From Liopterus haemorrhoidalis (lineage: Eukaryota; Arthropoda; Insecta; Coleoptera; Dytiscidae): DNA of 64,000 bases. The DNA is taken from contig OZ020624.1 in NCBI GenBank assembly GCA_963971575.1, positions 6,382,903 through 6,446,902 of the forward strand. Direction: 5' to 3'. The notes below the pieces were generated by a model that saw only the letters and a list, made by a program, of their open reading frames with translations, did not search any database and was not told the origin of the DNA. This document shows, in pieces, positions 21,613 to 31,975 of the stretch. Each line of letters opens with the position of its first letter. The stretch's first letter is position 1. Made by a program: the position numbers and the translations under genes.

Positions 21613-22019
21613 CAGTCTGTTCCAAACGGTTAGGCGGAACTAAATGGGAATTTCGTTCTTTTAAGTTGTCACGAGAAGGGATCTTGCTTGGGTTATTTCA
21701 TTTTTCACGTTGGAATGTCACAATTTAAAATTCCAACAATGAAACCATGGAAACGAATGACATATCAAAATTAAATTATTATTTTTTATATATTTTAATG
21801 ACAAAAAAATTAATAAATGGGAAATTTGTATTAAGAATGACACAAAAAATCAAAATATAAAGAAAATGACAATTTTCAATGATATTAACCTTAACCAAAA
21901 AATGTTTATTGTAAGTATGATTTACAAAGCTTAAATAAAACGGTCGAAGAGCACGATTTAAACGATGAAAGTAACTAGATTGCAAAATCTAGTTCCGCCT
22001 AATCGTTTGGAACAGACTG
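21613..22019. mobile_element. Tc1/mariner-type MITE (407 bp)
   Basis: Inverted ends CAGTCTGTTCCAAACGGTTA and, reversed, CAGTCTGTTCCAAACGATTA extend for about 30 bp with flanking TA (21611-21612 and 22020-22021). No transposase is inside. Partial relatives are at 3230-3330 and 12640-12745. Confidence 0.88.
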
Positions 22020-22171
22020 TAACAATATTTTTTTTTTTTATCATTTTATTTTGTATTTAAGATATAATAATAATATAATTGGTATTCTAATATAATATAA
22101 TATTATACATGTGAAGAGGGAATCATAAGGAAACAAATTTAGACTCCCATCCCTCAAGCGAAATTTAGACT

Positions 22172-22640
22172 AGTCCAATCCCTGTTTCAAATTTACTCCA
22201 TGTATTCATAGCTCTGCTGCCCTTAAAATCTAATTCTTGTTTTGCAAAATTTAATAACATATTTAAACAAAAATATTCATTTTTTTGAATGTAAATCCCA
22301 AATTTTTCTCTGCAAATCTTTCCGAAACATGTAGTCTGTGGTTCTATCTGTTTTCTTATTATTACCTCTTCCCATGTTCGTTGGTCTTAAATTTTCTACA
22401 CCTTCATTTAAAATTTTTCTTACTTCTCCTTTAGAAATCTAAAGATATTGAAATGGGTAAATTATTTTATATTTCACAACAAAAAGAACACCAAAATTTA
22501 CTGAAAAAATATCTGCCACAAGGTCTATAATTTCGCTTCTTTTTAATTTTGTTCCATTTTTTTCTAAAAGTTTTCCATAAGCGTTATATATGTGTTTTTG
22601 GTAAGTGTTTACAACATCCCACTTCACACTTGCGCATACG
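22172..22640 (-). pseudogene. Unrecognised coding remnant
   Basis: Minus-strand readings give protein-like text in more than one frame: WDVVNTYQKHIYNAYGKLLE, KLKRSEIIDLVADIFSVNFG, then ISKGEVRKILNEGVENLRPT and MFRKDLQRKIWDLHSK, and lower down LNFAKQELDFKGSRAMNTWS and KFETGIGLV. One stop (near 22439) and probable frame changes break it. I do not recognise the family. It could be a DNA-transposon or viral-like gene remnant or a decayed host exon. Confidence 0.4.
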
Positions 22641-22860
22641 TCAAACACATGTCATTTGTTTAATATACAGAGATTCTAAACAAGTGGGACTGTGCAGAAC
22701 TTTTATTTATGTCATTAAACTAGAAGATGGGTAGCTCGCTTCGCTCGGCTTCTTCTAACCAAACACTTACTAACCTAACCTAACCTAAGATAGTGTTTTG
22801 TCATTAAACTAGAAGATGGTTAGCTCGCTTCTAGAAACCATTGTTTTAGAGCCATTGTCA
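22630..22860 (-). repeat. Copy of the repeat inside the 60.8-61.7 kb palindrome
   Basis: Matches the reverse complement of roughly 61330-61530, including TAAACTAGAAGATGGGTAGC, TCGCTTCGCTCGGCTTCTTC and ACTAACCTAACCTAACCTAAG, an AACCT run on the plus strand. Two subunits about 85 bp apart are present. Confidence 0.7.
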
Positions 22861-23913
22861 ATTCTTGAATTATTTAGTGTAGTCGTTATGTGCTGCCATC
22901 TGTATAAAGTTTGAAGGGGGATATTGTAAACATTGGCCGTGTTTTTTTGTATATTTATCTAATTGTTGTCTCTTATGCATATTTTCTGAAGTTATGTTCT
23001 TATTTTGGTTTCATAAAAATTCTTTTCAATTAAAAAAATAAATTGACATATAATTTAATGTCAAATATGAATTGTCAAATGTTTTGACAGGTGCCATTTC
23101 AGCAGTACCACCCTAAGATGATATTTTAAATAGACAACATAAAAAATGAAATTTTCCTCTTAGTTTCGTATTACAAATTGATACAGATAATACCCATGAC
23201 ACATGAGTCACGGCATAAGATTTTTTTTTCGTTATACCTAAAAAATTCTCAAAAGGAACAGAAAGAAATTCCAATTACCGGGTCGACTCGACAAACCCAG
23301 TACTCCATTGAACGTACTCCATTATCCTTATTAAATCAATTGCCAATTCAGTGAATAGTTTTTATCGTTGCTTATTTTGTGACAAATTGTTTGATTTCTT
23401 AAGGTTGGATCTCTTGTTAAATTATTCTCGGAAAACATTTGTTTGCAGCATTTCATTTCTTTTTCCCATTTGTGTTAGAATGTACAATTTCTTTTTTCAA
23501 CAAAACATGAAAATTTTCAGAAAAGACCTTTTTCAATTTCCAAGGATATAAAGAATTTGTTGTCTTCTCAATTCATATCTTTCGTTTTTCTTTTGACTGT
23601 TACATGTCTCCAATCAACAGAAAATATTTCTAAACCCATTGTGTAGCATAAGTCAGTTTTCTGCAATTTTTTACTTTGAGAATTTTATTACAAAAATGTA
23701 TAGCGGAAAAATATTTCAGTCAACACTAGCATGTTGCAGTCAAATTTAAAGACAGTTGTTAAGTTCAAATTCAAACAATAAGCAATATACTATAGGCATT
23801 CAAAAAAATTGGGTTAAGAATTAGCGACAAAAACACAGCATCCAGGAGAATATTAGCGACATATAGGCCACAGTTTCAAATCGGAAACGAATCTATAAAC
23901 TAAATTTTTAGAT
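22861..23913. other. Spacer, nothing recognised
   Basis: AT-rich with scattered TGACA-containing palindromic words near 23040-23090. No gene or bounded element could be supported. Confidence 0.45.
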
Positions 23914-23921
23914 ACCAGGAT

Positions 23922-24804
23922 TAGAGATGGGTCGTTCATAAACGAACCGGCTCACTGAGCCGGCTCAGTACACTGACCGAAGTGACACGGTTCACCAAAT
24001 TGAAATGAGCCGGCTCACGGCTCACTGTATAGTTTCAAGTTTCAAGGATACGATTGGTCGGGCGATTGTTAGCTGTGACCGGAGTGATCCCGATCTGGAT
24101 CGATGTCATGTTGAACTTCGCGAGAACTCGGCTTGTAATGTATTATCATAAAGTGTATTTTGTCATCAATTTGTAGGGCAGTTTATTTGAAACTAATAGG
24201 CTTAGTCTGTATTTTCTTACAACCATACTATATAAAAATATTAAAAATATTGCCCAAATCCCAGATGTCCGATTTATAAGGGCAATAAACATCGCCATAA
24301 ACTTAACACATCTGGTTTAAAATACAGTAGCTACATAAAGTAAATTGTTTGTTTCAAAAATGTTAGATAAGAGCAGGGGCTAAGCGACGTTCTACCTACG
24401 AACGAACGACCGACCGACCTGTGTCTCGGAAACATATTTCCAGTTCATATAATGCAAGAGCCAGCTCTGAGCGACGTTCTACCTACGAACGAACGACCGA
24501 CCGACCGACCTGTGTCTCGGAAATTTGTTTCCAGTTCATATAATGCAAGAGCTGGCTCTAAGCGACGTTCTACCTACGAACGAACGACCGACCGGCCGAC
24601 CTGTGTCTCGGAAACATGTTTCCAGTTCATATAATGCAAGAGCCGGCTCTAAGCGACGTTCTACCTACGAACGAACGACCGACCTGTGTCTCGGAAACAT
24701 GTTTGCTTAACCGGATCACTGAGCCGGATCAATGAACCGGCTCAACAAACTGAACGACCTCCACTGATCCGGTTCCGCAAACTGATCCGAAATTCCCATC
24801 TCTA
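23922..24804. mobile_element. hAT-type MITE with 8-bp target duplication
   Basis: Ends TAGAGATGGG and, reversed, TAGAGATGGG are flanked by the perfect 8-bp duplication ACCAGGAT (23914-23921 and 24805-24812), as expected for hAT transposition. Subterminal regions carry many copies of GAGCCGGCTCA-type words in both orientations. No transposase. 883 bp. Confidence 0.9.
24380..24700 (+). repeat. About 90-bp minisatellite inside the hAT MITE, four units
   Basis: GCGACGTTCTACCTACGAAC recurs near 24383, 24471, 24561 and 24653. Each unit contains GAACGACCGACC and a CTGTGTCTCGG block. Frames stay open across it only because of the repeat. Confidence 0.9.
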
Positions 24805-24827
24805 ACCAGGATGCAGGTAGATGCGGT

Positions 24828-25867
24828 CAGAGTTGGGAATATTTGATACTAAACACTTTAGAAATATTTCAAATATTTCCTAGTATTTTAAATATTTTCC
24901 TACTATTTCAAATATTTACCTAGTATTTCAAATATTTCGCTATTATGTCAAATATTTCAGTAGTACACATTTCAAATATTTCCTAGTATTTTAAATATTT
25001 CCCTATTATTTCAAATATTTCCGTAGTATTTTAAATATTTTTCTAGTATTTCAAATATTTCCTAATATTTAAAATGCGTCCCTATTATTTCAAATATTTC
25101 CGTAGTATTTCAAATATTTTTCTAGTATTTCCAATATTTCCTAATATTTAAAATGTTTCCCTAGTATTTCAAATATTTGCCTAATATTTCAAATATTTCC
25201 CTAGTATTTCAAATACTTCCCTAGTATAAATTTCAAATACTTCCCTAGTACATATTTCAAATATTTTCTAATATTTCAAATATTTTCCTAGTATTTCAAA
25301 TATTTTCTAACATTTAAAATGTTTCCCTAGTTTTTCAAATATTACTTAATATTTCAAATATTTTGTAATGTTTTAAAGAGTTCCCTGTTATTTCGAATAT
25401 GTCCCTAGTACATATTTCAAATATTTTCTAGTACGAGGGTTACCTTTTATGTTTTTACAAACGACCACTAGATGGCAATATTGAAATGTGTCATTACTAT
25501 ATTCGTAAAATTTGACATTTGTTATGTGAATAAGTGGCAGCTTATAAATTGACCGAGTAGTTCGTTGACAGTGAGCGGTGTTCATCACCTCAAAAGCTGT
25601 CGAAAACCATGATTTTGGGATACCAACTTCAAGACTGGAAAATATGTTTCGAGAATTGGTTTGAACGCATGCAAAAGTGTATAAATCTTAAAGGCGAATA
25701 ATTTAAAAAGCAATAAAAAAAATCCATTCTTAGTTTTTGTAAAAACTTGAAAGGTAATCCTCGTATTTCAAATATTGAAATACATTATTTCAATATTTAA
25801 TATTTCAAATACTTTTTTCGGTATTTGGTATTTGAAATACTTTTACGTAGTGTTTAGCACAGCTCTG
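24828..25867. mobile_element. hAT-type MITE built from ATTTCAAATATTT repeats
   Basis: The ends CAGAGTTGGG and, reversed, CAGAGCTGTG are flanked by similar 8-mers, GATGCGGT and CATGCAGT, plausibly a decayed target duplication. The interior is a degenerate array of a roughly 20-bp unit (ATTTCAAATATTTCCTAGT) interrupted by a mariner remnant at 25434-25763. No coding capacity. Confidence 0.65.
25434..25763 (+). mobile_element. Internally deleted mariner (330 bp) inside the ATTTCAAATATTT array
   Basis: Ends CGAGGGTTACCTTTTATG and, reversed, CGAGGATTACCTTTCAAG with TA on both sides (25432-25433 and 25764-25765). The right half reads ENWFERMQKCINLKGE, the usual mariner transposase C-terminus, followed by a stop. 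The left half matches the leader at 3012 onward. All catalytic sequence is deleted. Confidence 0.9.
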
Positions 25868-26187
25868 CATGCAGTGTACCTCGACTTGCCTAAGATTTTT
25901 GACAGAATATGTCATTGCCCTTTACTTGGGTCACTGGAATACTTCAGCATGTCGTCTGCGATATGCATTTGGATCAAATTTTATCTGCTTAATAGATGGC
26001 AATACGTGGAATTCTACGGCTCAAAATCTAATCATTATTTATCCACTAGTGGTGTTCCTCAAGGATCGAAACTTGGACCACTGTTTCTTCTTGTGGTTAA
26101 CACTATCCCAGAAATTGTGAGCAACAGTCAGTGTGAAATGTTCGTGGATAATATTAAAATTTACCGCATAAATTCACGTCTGTCTTG
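25868..26187 (+). pseudogene. Non-LTR RT fragment, palm domain, plus strand
   Basis: Reads AVYLDLPKIFDRICHCPLLG, WIKFYLLNRWQYVEFYGSK, STSGVPQGSKLGPLFLLVVN and CEMFVDNIKIYRINS. These are RT domains 3-5. The catalytic FADD reads FVDN, losing one Asp. The fragment begins at the right edge of the hAT MITE and stops where an oppositely oriented RT piece begins. Confidence 0.8.
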
Positions 26188-26400
26188 ATTCGGCTCGGGT
26201 GGTAAGCATTATCCTCGTGAAATATGGTCATTATATGCTTGCTAAGTAAAATACTGTTTTCATCCAGCAGTATTCCTAAATATTTTACACAGTTAATTGG
26301 TTTAATTAAGTTGTTATCATAATTTAACATAATATTTTCACTATTTGGTCTTCGCTTGGTAAAAATTATAAACACTTTGTCAAGTAAGCATTGCAGTGCC
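26188..26400 (-). pseudogene. Non-LTR RT fragment, post-catalytic segment, inverted
   Basis: The minus strand reads FIIFTKRRPNSENIMLNYDN, LIKPINCVKYLGILLDENSI and LLSKHI, the segment that normally follows the FADD box. It meets the plus-strand palm fragment tail to tail near 26188, so one element may have been internally inverted. Confidence 0.72.
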
Positions 26401-26813
26401 GTTATTTAAAATTTATATTAACGTAGAATATACGATTTTAATATGATAATATGTACTTTAGTAAATCATCTATTTTTAGTTGAGATCTGATAGGAAACTT
26501 CGAACAAAACTTTAATAAATCTGCCTGGCTATCTATCCATTATTTTAGTTATTTAGCCGCATTTATAAATAATGCCCAGTTAAAGATGAATGATCGTTAA
26601 AGTTCCACGGGTAAATAATTGAATAACCTCGTTTCATTTTTGGTTTATTTTCGGTAAAACACAGACTTGCATCGGAATTCTGTCAGAAAAAGACAATAAA
26701 CATGATTCATATCGTTTCCACCAAACTTATTGCACTTTACTTCAGAAATTTTTTGCTCGATGATTTAAAGTTTAATTTGTAATTTAGTTTGATTGTTTTT
26801 ACCTGAGTTTTAA
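26401..26813. other. Spacer, nothing recognised
   Basis: AT-rich DNA between the inverted RT fragment and the Mos1-like mariner. No coding region or repeat end could be supported. Confidence 0.4.
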
Positions 26814-26815
26814 TA

Positions 26816-28076
26816 CCAGGTCTACAAGTATGAAATGCAGATTTTTTCAAACTTGCCGCGCAAACAGAGTGTATAGTTCAAAGTTTCAATACATATGGCG
26901 TTTTGTTAAGTTATCATTAAGTGTCAAATGCGTATAGGTTATAATTTGAAAAGTGATCATATAGTTTTGTTTAACTGTGTTAAAAATGTCAAATTTTGTG
27001 CCAAATAAAGAACATTCGTGGACAGTACTACTGTTTTGTTTTCATTTGAAAAGAACTGCTGCTGAGATACGTCTCCATCGTTCATCGCAAGATACGTGTG
27101 AACGATGGTTTCGGCGTTTCAAAAACTGGTGACTTTGATCTTACAGACAAAGAACATAGAAAACCGCAAAAAAATATGAAGATACAAAATTGGAAACATT
27201 GCTACAAGAAGACGATAGTCAATCACAAAAACAACTAGCAGAGCAGTTAGGCGTTAGTCAACAAGTTGTTTCCAATCGCCTACGAGAGATGGGTAAGATG
27301 CAGAAAGTCGGCAGATGGGTTCCACATGCATTGAATGAGAGGCAGATGGAAAAACGCAAAAACACTTGTGAAATTTTGCTTGCACGATACAAAAGAAAGT
27401 CTTTTTTGCATCGTATCATTACTGGCGATAAAAAAAATGGATTTATTTTGAAAATCCCAAACGCAAAAAATCATGGGTGAACCCAGGCTCACCATCCACA
27501 TCAACTCCAAGACCGAATCGCTTTGGCAAAAAGACAATGCTCTGTACTTGGTGGGACCAAAAGGGTGTGGTCTATTATGAATTGTTAAAACCTGGTGAAA
27601 CAGTTAATATCCAACGCTACCAACAACAACTGATCGAATTGAACCATTCGCTGCTCATAAAACGACCAGAATACGAAAGAAGACAGCACAAGGTAAACTT
27701 TCTTTACGAAAACGCTCCATCACATAAGGCAAAAGCAGTTTGCAACACATTGGAGGCACTCAAGTGGGAAGTGCTACCCCATGCCGCTTACTCACCAGAC
27801 TTGGCCCCTTCAGATTACCACTTGTTTGCATCGATGGGTCACGCACTTGCAGAGCAGCACTTTTGTTCATATGAAAATGTGAAAGAAAAGCTAGATGAAT
27901 GGTTTACGGGGAAAGGGGAAAAGTTCTACTGGCGAGGTATTCACAAATTGCCTGAAAGATGGGAAAAATGTATAACTTCTAATGGAGTATACTTAATAAA
28001 TAAACTTTTACTGTTCTTTTGAGTTTAAAGTGTTTTATTTAAAAAAAAAATCCGCATTTCATACTTGTAGACCTGG
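26816..28076 (+). mobile_element. Mos1-like mariner, copy 1
   Basis: Inverted ends start CCAGGTCTACAAGTATGAAA and are nearly identical over about 28 bp, with TA at 26814-26815 and 28077-28078. Length 1261 bp, close to the standard mariner size. A second copy is at 36508-37675. Confidence 0.93.
26986..28022 (+). pseudogene. DD34D mariner transposase, frameshifted, second catalytic Asp changed
   Basis: ATG at 26986 begins MSNFVPNKEHSWTVLLFCFH. Part of the first HTH is lost to a small deletion near 27065, then CERWFRRF is readable in a new frame. From 27190 follows LETLLQEDDSQSQKQLAEQL (second HTH) and the WVPHALNERQ linker. The first acid region reads ITGDKKNG, frameshifted just after the Asp. 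The last part has GVVYYELLKPGETV, FLYENAPSHKAK and PDLAPSDYHLFASMGHAL. The second catalytic Asp is Glu here (YENAPSH versus HDNAPSH in the other copy). The family is the mauritiana-type mariners. Inactive. Confidence 0.93.
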
Positions 28077-28077
28077 T

Positions 28078-28414
28078 ATATTGTTGTTCATTATGATTAA
28101 TAATACATTATTCTGATCACTTTCTCTCTTCCTCTCGTTTTGAGAACTATCATTCGAATTGTCTTTTAGCCTCACTCACACAAATCCTACATTATAAAAA
28201 TAAAAATTATAGTAAGATCTGACAAACTCCAAATAATAATAATAATTTATATTTATTAGCAGACAGTGAATTAAATAAGCTACAATATATGATAATAAAT
28301 AATAATATGATAAAAATTATTCCTAATTCAATTTCAAAAAAATTCTTCTAAACTATAAATTGGGTTTTCAATCAATAAATTATTAATTGTTTTATAGGGT
28401 TTTGTAAGTATGAC
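28078..28414. other. Spacer with ATT microsatellite
   Basis: 28212-28246 is the reverse complement of 15520-15562. 28397-28416 (AGGGTTTTGTAAGTATGACC) resembles the 5' tip of family A near 53340-53365 reversed. No gene. Confidence 0.45.
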
Positions 28415-28720
28415 CAAAATACCTCGAATAACTCCTTTATTTTAAGAGACACAAAAAATTCTTCAGAAAAAAGTTAAACTAGACAAAAGGGCCCACTTAG
28501 GGACTATAATAAAGATTCTGCATCACTTCCGGTTTATCTAACATTAATTTTTTTTATTAAAAGTTCATTAAATCAGCTTTAAGGCTCATTTACATTTAGA
28601 TACAAGTATGAACTCATACAAGTATGATCATACAAGTCAACATACACATGTCAATATACAACTCTAAAATCATGTCATTTTTGTGCTCTGTTTACATTTG
28701 CATACACGCATAAAATCGCA

Positions 28721-29105
28721 ATGTCTAATGATGACGAGGAGAGTTTTTTGTATTTAAGTACATGTGCATTACTTCTGTCAAAATCACGAAAAAAAAAGCG
28801 TAGATGGTGGCAGCGATATTTTTTATCTCGACGAGAAACCCATGTGGCCTACTTAATATTGATTAATGAACTGACTTTAGAAGATGGTTCATGCTTCAGA
28901 AATTATGTGAGAATGAGTGTTGCTGATTTTTGAACTCACGTTGGTGGTTCCATTAATTACTAAAAGTGATACAAGATTTCGAGAAGCTATATCACCTGCA
29001 GATCAACTGGCTGTTATATTGCGGTTCTTGGCAACTGGTGACTCATTTGCATCACTGATGTACGCACCTAGAATTTCTACTTTAGATAGCTCTCGACTAT
29101 ACTGA
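28721..29105 (+). pseudogene. Harbinger (PIF-type) transposase, N-terminal third
   Basis: The ATG at 28721 reads MSNDDEESFLYLSTCALLLS, then KKKRRWWQRYFLSRRETHVA and LEDGSCFRNYVRMSVADF. After a frame change near 28928 it resumes as VPLITKSDTRFREAISPADQ and LAVILRFLATGDSFASLMY, which is the well-conserved N-terminal block of HARBI1-like nucleases (RRWW, YRNFLRMS, AISPEERLAVTLRFLATG in the family). The DDE nuclease core that should follow is deleted. It cannot be catalytic. Confidence 0.88.
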
Positions 29106-29127
29106 CTTTTATGTTGTGCCATTTAGT

Positions 29128-29289
29128 CTATACATCTTTAGCCATGCAACTTAACACCTCAGAAATGTTATCATAAATATCTTTTCTTTTATTAAAATCG
29201 TTATACTCCTTCGACTTTACATCCCAGATATTAATGGCTATGATTTTCCCAATTAATAACAGAGTTTTATCCTTATTCCACACAGACAT
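29128..29289 (-). CDS. MADF/Myb-like Harbinger accessory protein, truncated
   Basis: A 53-codon frame in opposite orientation to the transposase: MSVWNKDKTLLLIGKIIAIN, then IWDVKSKEYNDFNKRKDIYD and NISEVLSCM. The LI..I....IWD......Y pattern is that of an MADF DNA-binding domain, as in the second protein of Harbinger elements, which helps the transposase reach the nucleus and its sites. Only the first part remains. Convergent placement with the transposase matches known Harbinger layouts. Confidence 0.65.
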   Translation of the reverse strand: MSVWNKDKTLLLIGKIIAINIWDVKSKEYNDFNKRKDIYDNISEVLSCMAKDV

Positions 29290-29742
29290 ATTTATCTTGT
29301 AAAAAAAAACAAACTATTGAAAATAATCAAATGTGAGATATCTTTTAAAACATAACCTAACTTTCCACCAGGTTGTCAGCTCATACAAGTCAAGTATATG
29401 GAAAAGTTTGCTCATACAGAAAGTATGAGCAAATGTCAATGGATTTGACAAATTATACAAATTGTATGAGATCATATATGAGGTGATGTATCGCGACAAG
29501 TCAATTTGACTTGTATCTCATACAAGTCCTCATACTTGTATCTAAATGTAAATGAGCCTTTACAAGGACATCAAAATATCATACTTTAATTTTAACCATT
29601 TCAAAATGGCGATCATTTATTTACAAAATAATAAATAACATAAAAACCGTAGAAACTAAATTATAAAAAGATATAATATTATGTAACTAGGAAAAACAAT
29701 AAACCAAAATATGACTAAAGTTAGTAATAAACTAAGGAAAAT

Positions 29743-29993
29743 TTACAAATGTTTACCGTTGTTATCCTCACATTTTCTCATTCGTAATAAAAACTCTTCC
29801 ATTAAATTTAGAACGGTATATTCTTGAATTTCTCTGATGACTCTTCTTACCCTATTTTCTAAGTCTTCTAACCTTTACCTTCAGGACACCTTTCTTGGTA
29901 GAGTTGCTGGGCCCTAACAGAATGTATTTGACACTCCCAGAATGTCAGAACCATATCTGTCATTTCTTCATCTGAATAACGTACGTAAGCCAT
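29743..29993 (-). pseudogene. Mariner-like transposase remnant: HTH fused to C-terminus
   Basis: The ATG at 29991-29993 reads MAYVRYSDEEMTDMVLTFWE and CQIHSVRAQQLYQERCPEG, an N-terminal HTH of the DUF4817 type found in insect Tc1/mariner relatives, then a stop. In another frame it continues NRVRRVIREIQEYTVLNLME and EFLLRMRKCEDNNGKH, the family's C-terminus (paired arginine, Cys, then NG-H). The whole DDE core is missing. It identifies family E as a deletion derivative of such a transposon. Confidence 0.65.
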
Positions 29994-30324
29994 AATTACA
30001 AACGATTTGATGTTATCACCTTTAATATCAAACTCGTACTAACAGGTTAGAAAATTTGCAGATTTTATTTGGTTTTTTTATGTAACAAAATCATTTTAAA
30101 GCTTGCTATGTTTAACTTTGTACGATTTATGTTATTAATTATTTTGTAAATAAATGATCGCCATTTTGAAATGGTTAAAATTAAATTATGATATTTTTAT
30201 ATTCGTATAAAGCTGATTTAATGTACTTTCAAGAAAAAAATAAATAAATAAATAAAGTACCAATTCCCTATGCTAGATAAAAAGTCAAAACAATTCCCAT
30301 TGAAAGTGATGCAGAATTCTTATT

Positions 30325-30950
30325 GGGTACATTCGAGTTGACGCTCCGAGCGTTCCGAGCACGCTCTGTACACTCAAACGTGTTCGATTTGACGCTCGGA
30401 GTACACTCAATTGCATTCGTTTTGCGATCGAGCGAGCATTTAGAGTGCGCTCTATGTGTTCGGGGTTTTAAGACCGAGCATATGGAGTATGACGTAAAAA
30501 AGTGGGGGAAGTTTAAAATTAAATTATAAATAAAATAAAAATAATAGCCTTAGACAAATAATATTGTTATTTGTCTATGACTACAGAGTACGGTTATTTT
30601 ATGTATTTGTGACGTTCTGTAAACAGTAAAAAAATTATTAAAATACACCGTACATAAAATTAAAATGGAAAAAATTCATTAAATTAATTCATTAATTATT
30701 ATTTAATTTTTAACTAATTTTATTTCTTCATTATTGAAAAAAAATCAAGGAAAAACCGAGGTACATATATAATTTTGATTCATGACTGACGTGAATTAAT
30801 CTGACAGTAAAAACGCCGCCTAAAATTGTAGGGTTAGATTTTATAAACAATACGTCACAAGAACGCTCGCTCCGTTAGTTCTCTATTCATGACGTCACCA
30901 TCAACTGTTCGCTCAGCGCTCGCTCTACTCTGTACAACTCGAATGCACCC
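30325..30950. mobile_element. MITE with GGGT ends and ATT duplication
   Basis: Ends GGGTACATTCGAGTTG and, reversed, GGGTGCATTCGAGTTG are flanked by ATT (30322-30324 and 30951-30953). Uninterrupted family E sequence at 31845-31860 shows the empty site. Subterminal GCTCG/GAGCG words are frequent, and one TGACGTCA lies at 30890. The superfamily is probably PIF/Harbinger-like given the 3-bp duplication. Confidence 0.82.
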
Positions 30951-30968
30951 ATTATAGTCTTTAAGTGG

Positions 30969-31589
30969 AACCTTTGGGAGGTATTGTGATCATACCGATT
31001 TTAACATTTCAAGATTTCGATGGATCTCCACGAATTGAGGTCCCTAACGTTTTGACTATTTTTAGTATGATGTATGTCGGTCTGTCTGTCCGTCTGTCCA
31101 TCCGTATGTCCGTCCGTCCGTCTGTCTCTCTGTCTGTGTACACGTGCAGAGCAAATTCAGCTAAAAGGATTTTTATGAAACTTTATATTTAAGCTTCTGA
31201 CATCAATGGCACATGTTTATCAACTTTTAAAAATCGGTTGACTAGAAATGGAAGTGTACTCGTGTCGATTTTAAGATTTTTGCGAATATTTAACATCAGA
31301 AAAATATTTCAAAAAAATGTATTTAACAAAAGTTGATATAAAAGCAATAACTAACAACTTTTATTTGAGACAATTTTTGATAAAATGAAAATTTTTTGAA
31401 AAATGTTTCGATATGTCTTCTAAGTATCTATTTTTTCATACTTATATATAACGTTTCCATGGTCATGATAAATAATATCTCTGTTAGAAAATATTAGGCC
31501 AAATTATTTCTACTCTGCTGGTAGAATGTATTTTATACAAGTACTTTGTGATGGCGGTTGGTCCTGTGGTGGCCACGGCTGATTTTTTT
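30969..31589 (+). repeat. Family B non-coding repeat, copy 1
   Basis: Shares ATTGTGATCATACC, GAATTGAGGTCCCTA, a CTGTCCGTCTGTC minisatellite (31076-31140), GTACACGTGCAGAGC and the end CCTGTGGTGGCCACGGCTGA with four other copies. No protein. Interrupts family E sequence. Confidence 0.85.
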
Positions 31590-31689
31590 AATTTTTGTTT
31601 ATTTTTTATTACATTAACTATTACAAATAGAAAAATAAAAATAAAATAACGTACAATACAATATTTCATATTTTACAATATTTTTGGTC

Positions 31690-31975
31690 GGCATTTTGAA
31701 ATGGTTAAAATTAATGATATTTTGATATCCTTGTAAAACTGATCTAATATACTTTCAAGAAAAAAATAAATAAAATACCAATTCCCTATGCTAGATAAAA
31801 AGTTGAATTAATTTCATTTGAAACCGGAAGTGATGCAGAATTCTTATTATAGTCCTTAAGTGGGCCCTTTTATCTAGTTTGACTTTTCTTCTGAAGAGTT
31901 TTTTGTATCTCTTAAAATAAAGGATTTATTCGAGGTGCGGCGTTTCAAACAAACACCCTGTATATAGATTTTAAT
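31690..31975 (+). repeat. Family E end, copy 2
   Basis: Begins GGCATTTTGAAATGG and ends CAAACAAACACCCTGTATA. It contains the empty-site version of the 30325-30950 insertion (GAATTCTTATTATAGTCC). Matches 48890-49187. Confidence 0.8.

Larger units (their letters stand above)
28582..29561 (+). mobile_element. PIF/Harbinger element, internally deleted
   Basis: Perfect inverted ends of about 30 bp (AGGCTCATTTACATTTAGAT at each tip) flanked by TTA (28579-28581 and 29562-29564), the canonical PIF/Harbinger target duplication. CATACAAGT words repeat in the subterminal regions. It holds remnants of both standard Harbinger genes. Confidence 0.93.
28415..30968. mobile_element. Family E mariner-like element, foldback arrangement, hosting two nested insertions
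   Basis: Its left arm (28415-28581, continuing 29562-29680) and right arm (30120-30324, continuing 30951-30968) are inverted copies of the single-copy form at 31690-31975. Between the arms lies a transposase remnant at 29743-29993. A Harbinger element (28582-29561) and a second MITE (30325-30950) are inserted in the arms. Other copies end in CAAACACCCTGTATA, a common insect mariner-like terminus. Confidence 0.7.

Noticed and set aside
24452..24710. Two repetitive short frames across the hAT MITE minisatellite
   Set aside because: Open only because of the 90-bp non-coding repeat; the unit matches no protein family and both frames end with the array.
30323..30529. 68-codon frame starting at the left end of the GGGT MITE
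   Set aside because: It begins across the terminal repeat boundary and reads through GC-rich subterminal repeats; no homology.
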